Shown here in pieces: positions 55,640 to 64,000 of a stretch of DNA of 64,000 bases. Position 1 is the first letter of the stretch; every line of letters starts with the position of its first letter. The DNA is from Streptococcus infantis (lineage in GTDB: Bacteria > Bacillota > Bacilli > Lactobacillales > Streptococcaceae). The position numbers and the translations under genes were made by a program. Location of the stretch: positions 1 through 64,000 of the forward strand of contig NZ_JADMUH010000008.1 of NCBI RefSeq assembly GCF_015546995.1. Direction: 5' to 3'. A model generated the notes under the pieces. The model was not told the origin of the DNA. It ran no database searches and saw nothing but the letters and a program-made list of their open reading frames with translations.

Positions 55640-56875
55640 ATGAAACTAAATCGTGTAGTAGTAACAGGTTATGGATTAACATCTCCAATTGGGAATACGC
55701 CAGAAGAATTTTGGAACAGTTTAAAGAGTGGAAAGATTGGGATTGGTGAAATCACCAAGTTTGATCACAGTGCTTTTGACGTTCATAATGCAGCAGAGAT
55801 TAATGATTTTCCTTTTGACAAATATTTTGTAAAAAAAGATACCAATCGTTTCGATGATTATTCTTTATATGCCTTGTATGCAGCTCAAGAAGCAGTGAAC
55901 AATGCTAACCTTGATGTAGAAGCGCTTGATAAAGACCGCTTTGGTGTCATCGTTGCATCAGGTATCGGTGGAATCAGAGAAATCGAAGACCAAGTCCTTC
56001 GACTTCACGACAAAGGACCAAAACGTGTTAAACCATTAACACTTCCAAAAGCCTTGCCAAATATGGCTGCAGGAAATGTAGCTATGCGCTTTGGTGCCAA
56101 TGGTATCTGTAAATCTATCAACACAGCTTGCGCTTCATCCAATGATGCGATCGGAGATGCCTTCCGTTCTATCAAATTTGGTTTCCAAGATATCATGTTA
56201 GTTGGTGGATCAGAATCTTCAATTACTCCATTTGCGATCGCTGGTTTCCAAGCCTTAACAGCTCTTTCAACAACAGAGGATCCAACTCGTGCTTCTATTC
56301 CATTTGACAAAGACCGTAATGGATTTGTTATGGGTGAAGGATCAGGTATGTTAGTCCTTGAAAGTTTAGAGCATGCTGAAAAACGCGGTGCAACTATCCT
56401 AGCTGAAGTTGTCGGTTACGGGAATACTTGTGATGCCTACCATATGACTTCACCACATCCAGAAGGCCAAGGTGCTATTAAAGCTATCAAACTTGCCTTG
56501 GAGGAAGCTGAAATCACACCAGACCAAGTAGCTTATGTCAATGCTCACGGTACATCAACTCCTGCTAATGAAAAGGGAGAAAGTGGTGCTATCGTAGCGG
56601 TTCTTGGTAAGGAAGTACCTGTATCTTCAACCAAGTCATTTACAGGCCACTTGCTCGGTGCAGCAGGTGCAGTTGAAGCTATTGCAACAATTGAAGCAAT
56701 CCGTAACAACTATGTACCGATGACAGCTGGAACTACAGAATTGTCAGACTACATTGAAGCAAACGTTATTTATGGACAAGGCTTGGAACATGAAATTCCT
56801 TATGCTATCTCAAATACTTTTGGATTTGGTGGGCATAATGCAGTTCTTGCTTTCAAACGTTGGGAGAATAAGTAA
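55640..56875 (+). CDS. fabF: Beta-ketoacyl-ACP synthase II
   Basis: 411 aa. Catalytic Cys164 in NTACASSNDAIG, His residues in NAHGTSTPAN and KSFTGHLLGAAG. Elongating condensing enzyme. An ATG 6 nt upstream is too close to AGAGG; the ATG at 55640 has 7-nt spacing. Confidence 0.95.
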   Translation: MKLNRVVVTGYGLTSPIGNTPEEFWNSLKSGKIGIGEITKFDHSAFDVHNAAEINDFPFDKYFVKKDTNRFDDYSLYALYAAQEAVNNANLDVEALDKDRFGVIVASGIGGIREIEDQVLRLHDKGPKRVKPLTLPKALPNMAAGNVAMRFGANGICKSINTACASSNDAIGDAFRSIKFGFQDIMLVGGSESSITPFAIAGFQALTALSTTEDPTRASIPFDKDRNGFVMGEGSGMLVLESLEHAEKRGATILAEVVGYGNTCDAYHMTSPHPEGQGAIKAIKLALEEAEITPDQVAYVNAHGTSTPANEKGESGAIVAVLGKEVPVSSTKSFTGHLLGAAGAVEAIATIEAIRNNYVPMTAGTTELSDYIEANVIYGQGLEHEIPYAISNTFGFGGHNAVLAFKRWENK

Positions 56876-56877
56876 AG

Positions 56878-57357
56878 ATGAATTTAAATGAAATCAAAGA
56901 CTTGATGGCACAATTTGACCAGTCGAGCTTGAAAGAATTTTCTTATAAAAATGGAACGGACGAGTTGATCTTCAGTAAGAATGAAGCGAAACTTGTGGCA
57001 GAAACAAGTCCAGCACCTCAACCTGTAGTTCCAGCAACTGTACCTACAGTTGCACCACAAGCTCAAACTACACCAGCTGTAGAAGCAGTTTCAGAATCAA
57101 GTGCTAGTGAATTTGTAGCTGAGGGGGACCTTGTAGAAAGTCCACTTGTCGGAGTTGCTTACTTGGCTGCCGGACCAGACAAACCTAATTTTGTTTCAGT
57201 CGGTGATACTGTTAAAAAAGGCCAAACCTTGGTCATCATTGAAGCTATGAAAGTTATGAACGAAATTCCAGCACCTAAAGACGGTGTCGTAACAGAAATT
57301 CTTGTTGAAAATGAAGAAATGGTTGAGTTTGGGAAAGGCTTGGTACGTATCAAATGA
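56878..57357 (+). CDS. accB: Acetyl-CoA carboxylase biotin carboxyl carrier protein
   Basis: 159 aa. Pro/Ala/Thr-rich hinge (about residues 44-75) and a C-terminal biotinyl domain with biotin Lys125 in EAMKVMNE. It carries CO2 between AccC and AccAD. It starts 2 nt after fabF and overlaps fabZ by 4 nt. Confidence 0.96.
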   Translation: MNLNEIKDLMAQFDQSSLKEFSYKNGTDELIFSKNEAKLVAETSPAPQPVVPATVPTVAPQAQTTPAVEAVSESSASEFVAEGDLVESPLVGVAYLAAGPDKPNFVSVGDTVKKGQTLVIIEAMKVMNEIPAPKDGVVTEILVENEEMVEFGKGLVRIK

Positions 57358-57776
57358 TTGATATTCAAGGAATTAAAGAAGCTTTGCCACACCGTTATCC
57401 CATGCTCTTAGTAGATCGTGTCTTAGAAGTTAGTGAAGATACAATTGTTGCTATTAAAAATGTAACGATTAACGAACCTTTCTTCAATGGTCATTTTCCA
57501 CAATACCCAGTTATGCCTGGAGTCCTCATTATGGAAGCCTTGGCTCAGACAGCAGGTGTTTTGGAATTGTCTAAACCTGAAAACAAAGGGAAACTCGTCT
57601 TCTATGCTGGTATGGATAAGGTTAAGTTTAAGAAACAAGTTGTTCCTGGTGATCAGCTTGTCATGACAGCAACTTTTGTCAAACGTCGTGGCACAATCGC
57701 CGTAGTAGAAGCGAAGGCAGAAGTAGATGGTAAGCTTGCAGCAAGCGGTACTCTGACCTTTGCTATTGGAAACTAG
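57354..57776 (+). CDS. fabZ: 3-hydroxyacyl-ACP dehydratase
   Basis: 140 aa hotdog fold. Catalytic His47 and Glu61 in [20 protein letters not shown]. It makes trans-2-enoyl-ACP. The ATG overlaps the accB stop (ATGA). Confidence 0.96.
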   Translation: MIDIQGIKEALPHRYPMLLVDRVLEVSEDTIVAIKNVTINEPFFNGHFPQYPVMPGVLIMEALAQTAGVLELSKPENKGKLVFYAGMDKVKFKKQVVPGDQLVMTATFVKRRGTIAVVEAKAEVDGKLAASGTLTFAIGN

Positions 57777-57787
57777 GGAGGTTTTCC

Positions 57788-59155
57788 ATGTTTCGTAAGA
57801 TTTTAATTGCCAATCGTGGTGAAATTGCTGTTCGTATTATTCGTGCGGCACGAGAGTTAGGAATTGCTACAGTTGCTGTTTATTCGACTGCTGACAAGGA
57901 AGCTCTCCACACTCTTTTGGCTGATGAGGCTATCTGTATCGGTCCTGGGAAGGCTACAGAATCTTATCTGAACATCAATGCGATCCTTTCAGCTGCAGTA
58001 TTGACTGAGGCTGAAGCTATTCACCCTGGATTTGGATTTTTAAGTGAAAATTCTAAATTTGCAACTATGTGTGAAGAAGTTGGAATCAAATTTATCGGAC
58101 CATCAGCTCGTGTAATGGATGTCATGGGGGATAAAATCAATGCCCGTGCTCAAATGATTAAGGCTAATGTGCCCGTCATTCCAGGATCAGATGGCGAAGT
58201 CCACACTGCAGAAGAGGCTCTTGCTATTGCCGAAAAAATTGGTTATCCAGTTATGCTGAAAGCTTCAGCTGGAGGTGGTGGTAAAGGGATTCGTAAGGTT
58301 GAAAAAGCAGAAGATCTTGTGTCAGCCTTTGAAACAGCATCTAGTGAAGCCAAAGCTAACTTTGGTAATGGAGCTATGTACCTAGAGCGTGTGATCTATC
58401 CTGCTCGCCATATTGAAGTACAGATTCTTGCTGACCAGATGGGACATGTGATTCACCTAGGTGAACGTGACTGTTCGCTTCAACGAAATAACCAAAAAGT
58501 TTTAGAAGAAAGTCCTTCCATTGCTATTGGGAAAACACTTCGTAATGAAATCGGTGCTGCAGCCGTTCGTGCGGCGGAATCTGTTGGTTATGAAAATGCT
58601 GGTACCATTGAATTCCTACTAGATGAGGCAAGTGGTAAATTCTACTTTATGGAGATGAATACGCGTGTCCAAGTGGAACATCCAGTAACTGAATTTGTTT
58701 CTGGAGTGGATATTGTCAAGGAACAAATCCGTATTGCAGCAGGTCAACCATTGGCCTTGAAACAAGAAGATATTGTTCTAAAAGGACATGCCATTGAGTG
58801 TCGTATCAATGCGGAAAACCCAGCCTTTAATTTTACACCAAGTCCTGGTAAGATTACCAATCTTTATCTACCAAGTGGTGGTGTTGGCTTGCGTGTTGAT
58901 TCTGCAGTTTATCCAGGTTATACTATTCCGCCATACTATGATAGTATGATTGCTAAAATTATTGTTCATGGTGAAAATCGTTTTGATGCACTTATGAAAA
59001 TGCAACGAGCTCTATATGAACTCGAAATTGAAGGGGTCGTTACCAATGCAGATTTCCAACTCGATTTGATTTCAGATCGTCGCGTGATAGCAGGAGACTA
59101 CGATACTTCATTCTTGATGGAAACTTTCTTACCAAACTATCAAGAAAAAGAATAA
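57788..59155 (+). CDS. accC: Acetyl-CoA carboxylase biotin carboxylase subunit
   Basis: 455 aa ATP-grasp enzyme. ILIANRGEIAVRIIRA start, Gly-rich loop KASAGGGGKGIRKV near residue 158, EMNTRVQVEHPVTE near 285. It carboxylates biotin on AccB. GGGAGG precedes the ATG. Confidence 0.96.
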   Translation: MFRKILIANRGEIAVRIIRAARELGIATVAVYSTADKEALHTLLADEAICIGPGKATESYLNINAILSAAVLTEAEAIHPGFGFLSENSKFATMCEEVGIKFIGPSARVMDVMGDKINARAQMIKANVPVIPGSDGEVHTAEEALAIAEKIGYPVMLKASAGGGGKGIRKVEKAEDLVSAFETASSEAKANFGNGAMYLERVIYPARHIEVQILADQMGHVIHLGERDCSLQRNNQKVLEESPSIAIGKTLRNEIGAAAVRAAESVGYENAGTIEFLLDEASGKFYFMEMNTRVQVEHPVTEFVSGVDIVKEQIRIAAGQPLALKQEDIVLKGHAIECRINAENPAFNFTPSPGKITNLYLPSGGVGLRVDSAVYPGYTIPPYYDSMIAKIIVHGENRFDALMKMQRALYELEIEGVVTNADFQLDLISDRRVIAGDYDTSFLMETFLPNYQEKE

Positions 59156-59189
59156 TGTAAAAAGAGTATGAGACTGAAAAGGGGGATGT

Positions 59190-60056
59190 ATGGCTCTATT
59201 TAGTAAAAAAGATAAATATATACGAATTAATCCCAATCGTTCACTTAGAGAAATGCCCCAAGCAAAACCAGAGGTTCCAGATGAACTCTTCTCAAAATGT
59301 CCAGGTTGTAAACATACCATTTACCAAAAGGACTTGGGGAGTGAACGTATTTGTCCTCACTGTGGCTATACCTTCCGTATTTCAGCTCAAGAGCGCCTTG
59401 CTTTAACCATTGATATGGGAAGCTTCCTAGAGATGTTCACAGGAATTGAGACGCAAGATCCATTGGAATTTCCAGGCTACCAGAAAAAATTAGCCTCTAT
59501 GCGTGAAAAGACAGGTCTTGATGAGGCTGTTGTTACAGGAACTGCTTTGATTAAGGGCGAAAAAGTTGCTCTCGGAATCATGGATTCTAACTTTATCATG
59601 GCATCTATGGGAACAGTAGTTGGTGAAAAAATCACTCGTTTGTTTGAATACGCGACAGCTGAAAAATTACCAGTCGTCTTGTTTACAGCATCTGGTGGAG
59701 CACGTATGCAAGAAGGAATCATGAGTTTGATGCAGATGGCTAAAATCTCTGCAGCAGTCAAACGTCATTCCAATGCAGGTTTATTTTACCTAACAATCCT
59801 TACTGATCCAACAACTGGTGGTGTTACAGCTTCCTTTGCTATGGAGGGTGATATCATCTTGGCAGAGCCTCAAAGTTTAGTAGGATTTGCTGGACGCCGT
59901 GTCATTGAAAATACCGTAAGGGAAGATTTGCCAGAGGATTTCCAGAAGGCAGAGTTTTTGTTAGAACATGGCTTTGTGGATGCGATTGTTAAACGGAGAG
60001 AATTGCCAGATATGATTGCTCGATTAGTAAGGTTACATAAGGGGGATTGTTTATGA
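59190..60056 (+). CDS. accD: Acetyl-CoA carboxylase carboxyltransferase subunit beta
   Basis: 288 aa. Zinc ribbon near residues 34-56 ([10 protein letters not shown]...CPHCGYTF) and crotonase-type domain ([19 protein letters not shown]). With AccA it transfers CO2 to acetyl-CoA. The stop overlaps the accA start (ATGA). Confidence 0.96.
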   Translation: MALFSKKDKYIRINPNRSLREMPQAKPEVPDELFSKCPGCKHTIYQKDLGSERICPHCGYTFRISAQERLALTIDMGSFLEMFTGIETQDPLEFPGYQKKLASMREKTGLDEAVVTGTALIKGEKVALGIMDSNFIMASMGTVVGEKITRLFEYATAEKLPVVLFTASGGARMQEGIMSLMQMAKISAAVKRHSNAGLFYLTILTDPTTGGVTASFAMEGDIILAEPQSLVGFAGRRVIENTVREDLPEDFQKAEFLLEHGFVDAIVKRRELPDMIARLVRLHKGDCL

Positions 60057-60820
60057 ATATTGCAAAAATCGTCAGAGAAGCACGTGAACAAACCCGCTTA
60101 ACTGCCATGGACTTCGCAACAGGAATATTTGATGACTTTGTAGAACTACATGGTGATCGCTCTTTCCGAGATGATGGTGCTGTTATTGGTGGTATCGGTT
60201 GGTTGGGAGACCAAGCAGTAACTGTTGTTGGAATTCAAAAAGGTAAAAGCTTACAGGATAATCTTAACCGTAACTTTGGGCAACCTCATCCAGAAGGTTA
60301 TCGAAAAGCCCTTCGCTTGATGAAGCAGGCTGAAAAATTTGGCCGTCCTGTTGTAACCTTTATCAACACGGCTGGTGCCTATCCTGGTGTCGGAGCAGAG
60401 GAGCGTGGTCAAGGTGAAGCTATTGCTCGTAACCTTATGGAGATGAGTGATCTTAAGGTGCCAATTATTGCCATTATTATCGGTGAAGGTGGCTCAGGAG
60501 GGGCTTTAGCTCTTGCAGTAGCTGACCGTGTTTGGATGTTAGAAAACTCGATCTATGCAGTTCTCAGTCCTGAAGGCTTTGCGTCTATTCTTTGGAAAGA
60601 TGGCAGTCGTGCCATGGAAGCTGCAGAGTTGATGAAAATTACTTCTTTCGAATTGCTAGATATGAAAATTGTTGATAAGGTCATCTCTGAAGTAGGTCTA
60701 TCAAGTAAAGATCTGATCAAGCAAGTCAAAGAACAACTCCGAGCAGAACTTGAGGAACTTGGTAAACTGCCACTAGAGCAGCTCATTGAGGAACGTTACC
60801 AACGCTTTAGAAAATACTAA
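60053..60820 (+). CDS. accA: Acetyl-CoA carboxylase carboxyltransferase subunit alpha
   Basis: 255 aa. [20 protein letters not shown]-type motif (here [16 protein letters not shown]), [20 protein letters not shown] near residue 105 and [15 protein letters not shown] near 145. The ATG at 60053 follows GGGGGA; an upstream TTG is unlikely. Last gene of the fatty-acid cluster. Confidence 0.96.
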   Translation: MNIAKIVREAREQTRLTAMDFATGIFDDFVELHGDRSFRDDGAVIGGIGWLGDQAVTVVGIQKGKSLQDNLNRNFGQPHPEGYRKALRLMKQAEKFGRPVVTFINTAGAYPGVGAEERGQGEAIARNLMEMSDLKVPIIAIIIGEGGSGGALALAVADRVWMLENSIYAVLSPEGFASILWKDGSRAMEAAELMKITSFELLDMKIVDKVISEVGLSSKDLIKQVKEQLRAELEELGKLPLEQLIEERYQRFRKY

Positions 60821-60825
60821 AAAGT

Positions 60826-60857
60826 AAGCTAGGACTAAGATATAGTTCTAGCTTTTT
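60826..60857 (+). terminator. Terminator of the fatty-acid cluster
   Basis: AAGCTAGGACTA / TAGTTCTAGCTT stem (one G-U pair), 5-nt loop and T-run. Confidence 0.9.
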
Positions 60858-60973
60858 AGATTCTATAAAATACATTTCAGAATGAAAAATTGGCTCTTAT
60901 AAAAATATCTGTTAATATAACAAGGGTTACGTGTGCTATAAAAATAAGTCGACAACGATTTTTAGGAGTAAGT

Positions 60974-61699
60974 ATGAAAAAACTAGGCCATTTGGGAATC
61001 TATACATTATTGATATTTCTATCAATTTATCTACTAGATTTCAGTAGTCTTTATTTGGCTAAGATGTTTGTCTGGGGTATGGATGGCTATTCTATTATTG
61101 TAGCAGTAGAGCAACTAGCTCTTTTAGGGCTATTGTTCTATTGGCTTAAAAAGAAAAAAATGCTCTATATTTTTGAGAAAAGAGGCTCGAAAAGATCCAG
61201 ATTCTTTTACCTTGTAGTTAGTCTAGTGGCTACTTATTTTGTCCGTCAGTTCTTAAGTGCTTTTTACTTACAGTTTAGTCGTTTCATTAATCATCACTAT
61301 ATCTTTGAAGATCTTCTTTCAGTCATATCTATCAGTGGGGAATCTACTATTTTAACGACTTGCTTCTCTTTTATTTCCGTTGTCATTTTGGGGCCCATAT
61401 TGGAGGAGATAGTTCATAGAGGCTATTTTATGAATACCTTTTTCCCTAAGTCCAAATACTACTTGGATGTCATCTTATCAGCTCTTATATTTGGGCTCAG
61501 TCATTTGGTATTGTCCCATCGCGACCCCATCAGTTTGATGATTTATAGTTTTTCCGGTCTTTTCTTTGCTTTAGTCTACCGTTGGACAAAGAATTTAAAA
61601 ATCACCATCCTGTGCCATAGTTTTATTAACTTTCTCATTCATGCAGATTTCATCTGGTTGTTTCTTTCTAATTTAATCTATAATCGTTTTTTTAGATAG
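60974..61699 (+). CDS. CPBP-family intramembrane protease-like protein
   Basis: 241 aa with about seven hydrophobic helices. Motif 1 EEIVHRGYF (Glu144, Glu145, Arg149) and motif 2 FGLSHLVLSH (His177), followed by CHSFINF, match CPBP (Abi/CAAX protease-like) proteins. In Gram-positives these are often linked to bacteriocin immunity or surface protein processing; no bacteriocin gene is seen here. AGGAG precedes the ATG at 60974; the frame upstream is AT-rich and unlikely to be coding. A -10-like TGCTATAAA lies near 60932-60940. Confidence 0.87.
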   Translation: MKKLGHLGIYTLLIFLSIYLLDFSSLYLAKMFVWGMDGYSIIVAVEQLALLGLLFYWLKKKKMLYIFEKRGSKRSRFFYLVVSLVATYFVRQFLSAFYLQFSRFINHHYIFEDLLSVISISGESTILTTCFSFISVVILGPILEEIVHRGYFMNTFFPKSKYYLDVILSALIFGLSHLVLSHRDPISLMIYSFSGLFFALVYRWTKNLKITILCHSFINFLIHADFIWLFLSNLIYNRFFR

Positions 61700-61717
61700 A
61701 ATTTGAGTAGACAAATA

Positions 61718-61749
61718 AAAAAGTGTTTGATATCTATCAAACACTTTTT
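61718..61749. terminator. Bidirectional terminator between the CPBP gene and nusB
   Basis: AAAAAGTGTTTGATA pairs with TATCAAACACTTTTT around TC (innermost pairs open); T-runs on both strands. Confidence 0.88.
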
Positions 61750-61753
61750 ATAT

Positions 61754-62176
61754 TTAATCTTCTTCAGTTACAAATTGACTGAGCAGTCCGTTAATGAAAC
61801 GGGCTGATTTTTGATCTGAGAAGCTTTTTGCAAGTTCAATAGCTTCATTCACAGCTACAAGTTGAGGAGTATCAAAGGAAGTGATTTCGAAAACTCCTAA
61901 ACGCAATAAATTCTTTTCAACTAAAGTTAAACGTTCAATCGTCCAACCAGACTTTAAATGCTGAGTGATTTGTTTATCTAGTTCCTCTTTTTGAGCTTGA
62001 ACACCAGATACAAGATCGATTAGGAAGCTAGGGAGTTTTACCTCGTCGTCTTCTCGATCATGAGTATAAGCGAAGCGACAAGCAGTTTCAATATCAGAAC
62101 CATATTCAAGACTCATCAGTGCTTGGAAGGCACATTTTCGTAGTTCGCGTCTAGATTCTAATAATGGACTAGTCAT
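61754..62176 (-). CDS. nusB: Transcription antitermination factor NusB
   Basis: 140 aa all-helical. SRRELRKCAFQALMSLEYG at the start, LTLVEKNLLRLGVFEI and VAVNEAIELAKSFSDQKSARFINGLL (in part) near the end are the NusB signature. It binds boxA RNA with NusE in rRNA antitermination. The ATG lies 8 nt inside the asp23 3' end, so the genes are coupled. Confidence 0.95.
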   Translation of the reverse strand: MTSPLLESRRELRKCAFQALMSLEYGSDIETACRFAYTHDREDDEVKLPSFLIDLVSGVQAQKEELDKQITQHLKSGWTIERLTLVEKNLLRLGVFEITSFDTPQLVAVNEAIELAKSFSDQKSARFINGLLSQFVTEED

Positions 62177-62558
62177 TGAGGAAGTCCTCATCAAATAAAT
62201 CTGTCAATGCTGGTTTTGGTGTTTTATCTGGTGCAATACCAGCAACGTGAATATTCACAGCATTGAGTTCTACATCAGCCATATTACGAACGGCATCTTT
62301 TACAGCTTTTTGAATAGCCATTGCAACCTTAGGAACTTTGACACCATACTCAAGATAGAGATAGATATCAGCTATTAGTTCTTCTTCAGATTCTTTTAGA
62401 TAGACGCCACGACCGAGTGAAAGTTTTGAAAGGGTGTCAGATACTGATTTGTTTGAAAAAGAGTGGACACCATCAACTTTAGCTGTAGCGATTGCAATGA
62501 TTTTTTCAAGTACACGTGGGGCGATAACGATTTCGCCTAATTGTTCTTCAATTCCCAT
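62169..62558 (-). CDS. Asp23/Gls24 family envelope stress protein
   Basis: 129 aa. IGEIVIAPRVLEKIIAIATAKVDGV-type start (here LGEIVIAPRVLEKIIAI), YGVKVPKVAMAIQKAVKDAV and VNIHVAGIAPDK are typical of Asp23. These proteins are membrane-associated through partners in staphylococci and respond to alkaline or envelope stress. AGAGG precedes the ATG. It lies between efp and nusB, as in pneumococcus. Confidence 0.92.
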   Translation of the reverse strand: MGIEEQLGEIVIAPRVLEKIIAIATAKVDGVHSFSNKSVSDTLSKLSLGRGVYLKESEEELIADIYLYLEYGVKVPKVAMAIQKAVKDAVRNMADVELNAVNIHVAGIAPDKTPKPALTDLFDEDFLND

Positions 62559-62579
62559 AGAATGACCTCTTTCTAGAGA

Positions 62580-63140
62580 TTAGGCACGAGAAACGTAAGT
62601 TCCTTCTGCAGTGTTGATAACGAGTTTTTGTCCTGCTTCGATGAAGTCTGGAACGTTCACGACAAGACCAGTTTCCATTGTAGCTGGTTTACCAGAACCG
62701 GTAACAGTTGCACCTTTAATAGATGGTTGAGTTTCAGCAACTGTTAATTCAACAGTTGTAGGTACTGTTACACCGATTACTTCAGTTCCGTAAAATTGAA
62801 TTTTAACTTCAGAATTTTCAAGGATATAAAGCAATTCATTTTCAACATTTACAACAGGAATTTCGTATTGGTCGTAAGTTTCAGTGTTCATGAAATAAGC
62901 TGTATCGTCCATTTTGTACAAGTATTGTGCTGGCACAGTTTCGATAATCGCTTGTTCAAATTTTTCCTCTGGACGGTAGCTAGTTTCAAATGTTGAACCA
63001 GTACGGACATCACGCAATTTCATACGCATGATAGTGTTTCCTTTACCTGGTTTGTGGTGGCTAGCTTCCAAAACGCGGATCAATTTTCCGTCAGCTGTTT
63101 CAAAAGTCATACCAGCCTTTAATTTACTTGCTTCGATCAT
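62580..63140 (-). CDS. efp: Elongation factor P
   Basis: 186 aa, three beta-barrel domains. [20 protein letters not shown] start, the tRNA-facing loop [14 protein letters not shown] (Lys in PGKGN is the modifiable position in the family) and [15 protein letters not shown]. It relieves ribosome stalling at polyproline. AGAGG precedes the ATG. First gene of efp-asp23-nusB. Confidence 0.96.
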   Translation of the reverse strand: MIEASKLKAGMTFETADGKLIRVLEASHHKPGKGNTIMRMKLRDVRTGSTFETSYRPEEKFEQAIIETVPAQYLYKMDDTAYFMNTETYDQYEIPVVNVENELLYILENSEVKIQFYGTEVIGVTVPTTVELTVAETQPSIKGATVTGSGKPATMETGLVVNVPDFIEAGQKLVINTAEGTYVSRA

Positions 63141-63174
63141 GTTTTTACCTCTTTAATAAAATAATTTACTCTTT

Positions 63175-63203
63175 ATTGTATCATAAGTCGTAAGATTTCT
63201 CAA
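63175..63203 (-). promoter_or_regulatory. Promoter of efp-asp23-nusB
   Basis: Minus strand TTGAGA (63198-63203), 17-bp spacer, TACAAT (63175-63180). Confidence 0.8.
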
Positions 63204-63220
63204 ATATCAGGAAAGTGAGA

Positions 63221-64000
63221 TTAGTTGACAGGAACGATGTTTCCTTCTTCGTCTTTGGTTACCAATACGTACTTGCCATCGACTTCGATGTAGAAGTTTT
63301 TATTAGCGGTTTGTTTAGAGTTGGTAGTTTGTTCAGGACTAGTAGATTCTTCTGCAGAAGTTGTGACTTCTTGAGTAGTAGTTTCTACTGAGTTAGCGGT
63401 TTGTTCAGGGCTAACAGTCTCTAGTGGGCTAGCAACTTGCTCAGGACTTGCCGTTTGTACTGGAGTAAAAGCTTGGTTTGGATCAGCGGGTTGTACTGGG
63501 GGAACGGTTTGATTTGGGCTAACAGGTTGAGCTTGTTGGGTGAGTTGACCACCGAGAGTTTGACCGAGATTCATACCCATAAACATATTCATACCATTGC
63601 CATTACCTTCGTTATTAGCTGCAGCAATAAGAGCTTCGTTACGAGCACGACGTTCTTCAATCTCGATGGTATTGTATTTCATAGCAACGAGTTCGCTGTC
63701 AAGTTTACGTACAATCTCCATGCTTTCTTGGTCGTAGCTCAAATCCTCAAGAAGGATATTGGTTGCTTCAATACCGTAAAGTCCTGTCCATACCTTGTTG
63801 ACTTCTTGTTTAGCAAGTTCATTGAAAGTATCTTGGTTGGCATTGAGGCTATAGATATCAACTCTGTTTTCATTGGTATACTTAGCGATAGCAATTGCGA
63901 TTTTAGGAGAGATATTTTGTCGAAGTGTTCCTTGAGCAATATCTTGGAGTGTAAATGGTTTATGTTCCTCAATTTGTTGACTGATAGAGCTAACATAGAA
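63221..64000 (-). CDS. SPFH-domain (virion core protein-like) protein, 5' end outside the window
   Basis: Partial: the frame is open to the last base of the window (minus strand reads FYVSSISQQIEEHKPFTLQDIA...), so at least 260 residues with the N-terminus missing. The visible part has the end of an SPFH/band 7 region (AIAIAKYTNENRVDIYSLNAN, then AKQEVNKVWTGLYGIEATNI), a helix (YDQESMEIVRKLDSELVAM) and MNMFMGMNLGQTLGG. A Pro/Thr/Gln-rich repeat region with units such as VSPEQT, ASPEQV and TSPEQT follows, then a C-terminal FYIEVDGKYVLVTKDEEGN. Function unknown; membrane-scaffold proteins are the nearest class. An apparent ORF start at 63742 (TTG) is only an internal codon. Confidence 0.8.
   Translation of the reverse strand, partial: FYVSSISQQIEEHKPFTLQDIAQGTLRQNISPKIAIAIAKYTNENRVDIYSLNANQDTFNELAKQEVNKVWTGLYGIEATNILLEDLSYDQESMEIVRKLDSELVAMKYNTIEIEERRARNEALIAAANNEGNGNGMNMFMGMNLGQTLGGQLTQQAQPVSPNQTVPPVQPADPNQAFTPVQTASPEQVASPLETVSPEQTANSVETTTQEVTTSAEESTSPEQTTNSKQTANKNFYIEVDGKYVLVTKDEEGNIVPVN

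Noticed and set aside
63739-63996. Separate 85-codon minus-strand gene upstream of the SPFH fragment
   Set aside because: The SPFH frame itself is open through this segment to the window edge; this frame is a shadow of it.

Overview
This is a 64 kb piece of a low-GC streptococcal chromosome. Gene order and protein sequence point to the Mitis group (pneumoniae/mitis/oralis/sanguinis relatives). The evidence is an RNase J2-estA pair, a rsmH-ftsL-pbp2x-mraY cell-wall block, glnRA, hrcA-grpE-dnaK-dnaJ, rimP-nusA-infB-rbfA, and one continuous fabM-fabT-fabH-acpP-fabKDGF-accB-fabZ-accCDA cluster. I cannot name the species. I see no rRNA, tRNA, CRISPR array, prophage or intact insertion sequence. 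The window is mostly core genome with small accessory pieces.

Layout. 0.1-4.4 kb: secreted LysM-CHAP protein, RNase J2, an esterase and a membrane-anchored matrixin-like metalloprotease. 4.5-10.9 kb: uvrC, then rsmH, ftsL, pbp2x, mraY. 11-13.4 kb: a FUSC-type membrane protein and glnR-glnA with a perfect GlnR box. 13.5-14.9 kb: a PadR regulator with two tandem DUF2812 membrane proteins. 15-20.8 kb: HrcA regulon with two CIRCE elements; a DJ-1/PfpI gene between dnaK and dnaJ is flanked by an inverted pair of about 57-bp hairpin repeats. 20.9-25.6 kb: three minus-strand genes including a HIT hydrolase, then ecsAB-like ABC genes, ccrZ and trmB. 25.7-31.3 kb: rimP-nusA-rnpM-ylxQ-infB and rbfA. 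31.5-35.7 kb: small accessory operons (EcsC-like, DUF1858/DUF438/DUF1912, DUF4651/thioredoxin/YtpR) around a 171-bp multi-hairpin intergenic element. 35.7-37 kb: an SDR oxidoreductase and ssbB with a candidate competence box.

37-44.7 kb is the most distinctive region. A four-gene signalling operon (RbsB-like binding protein, histidine kinase, NarL-type regulator, extracellular solute-binding protein) precedes a mannose-family PTS permease (EIIA, EIIB, EIIC, EIID) and a small membrane protein. It matches the architecture and, from memory, the ssb-lev-groES position of the Streptococcus mutans levQRST-levDEFGX system. Neither binding protein has an ABC permease nearby, so they probably act as sugar sensors for the kinase. 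The promoter region of the PTS genes has a cluster of TGTCA/TGACA half-sites and a cre-like site.

44.7-50 kb: groESL with a CIRCE, then minus-strand lysC, DUF956 and serS with a serS T-box leader. 50-61 kb: type II fatty-acid synthesis cluster with FabT-type operators before fabT and fabK. 61-64 kb: a CPBP-family membrane protein, then minus-strand efp-asp23-nusB and an SPFH-domain gene cut by the window edge.

I corrected many starts from the longest possible reading frame to the codon supported by a ribosome-binding site or promoter position. Three genes (uvrC, rsmH and the DUF4651 gene) have a -10 box so close to the ATG that their mRNAs should be leaderless or nearly so.
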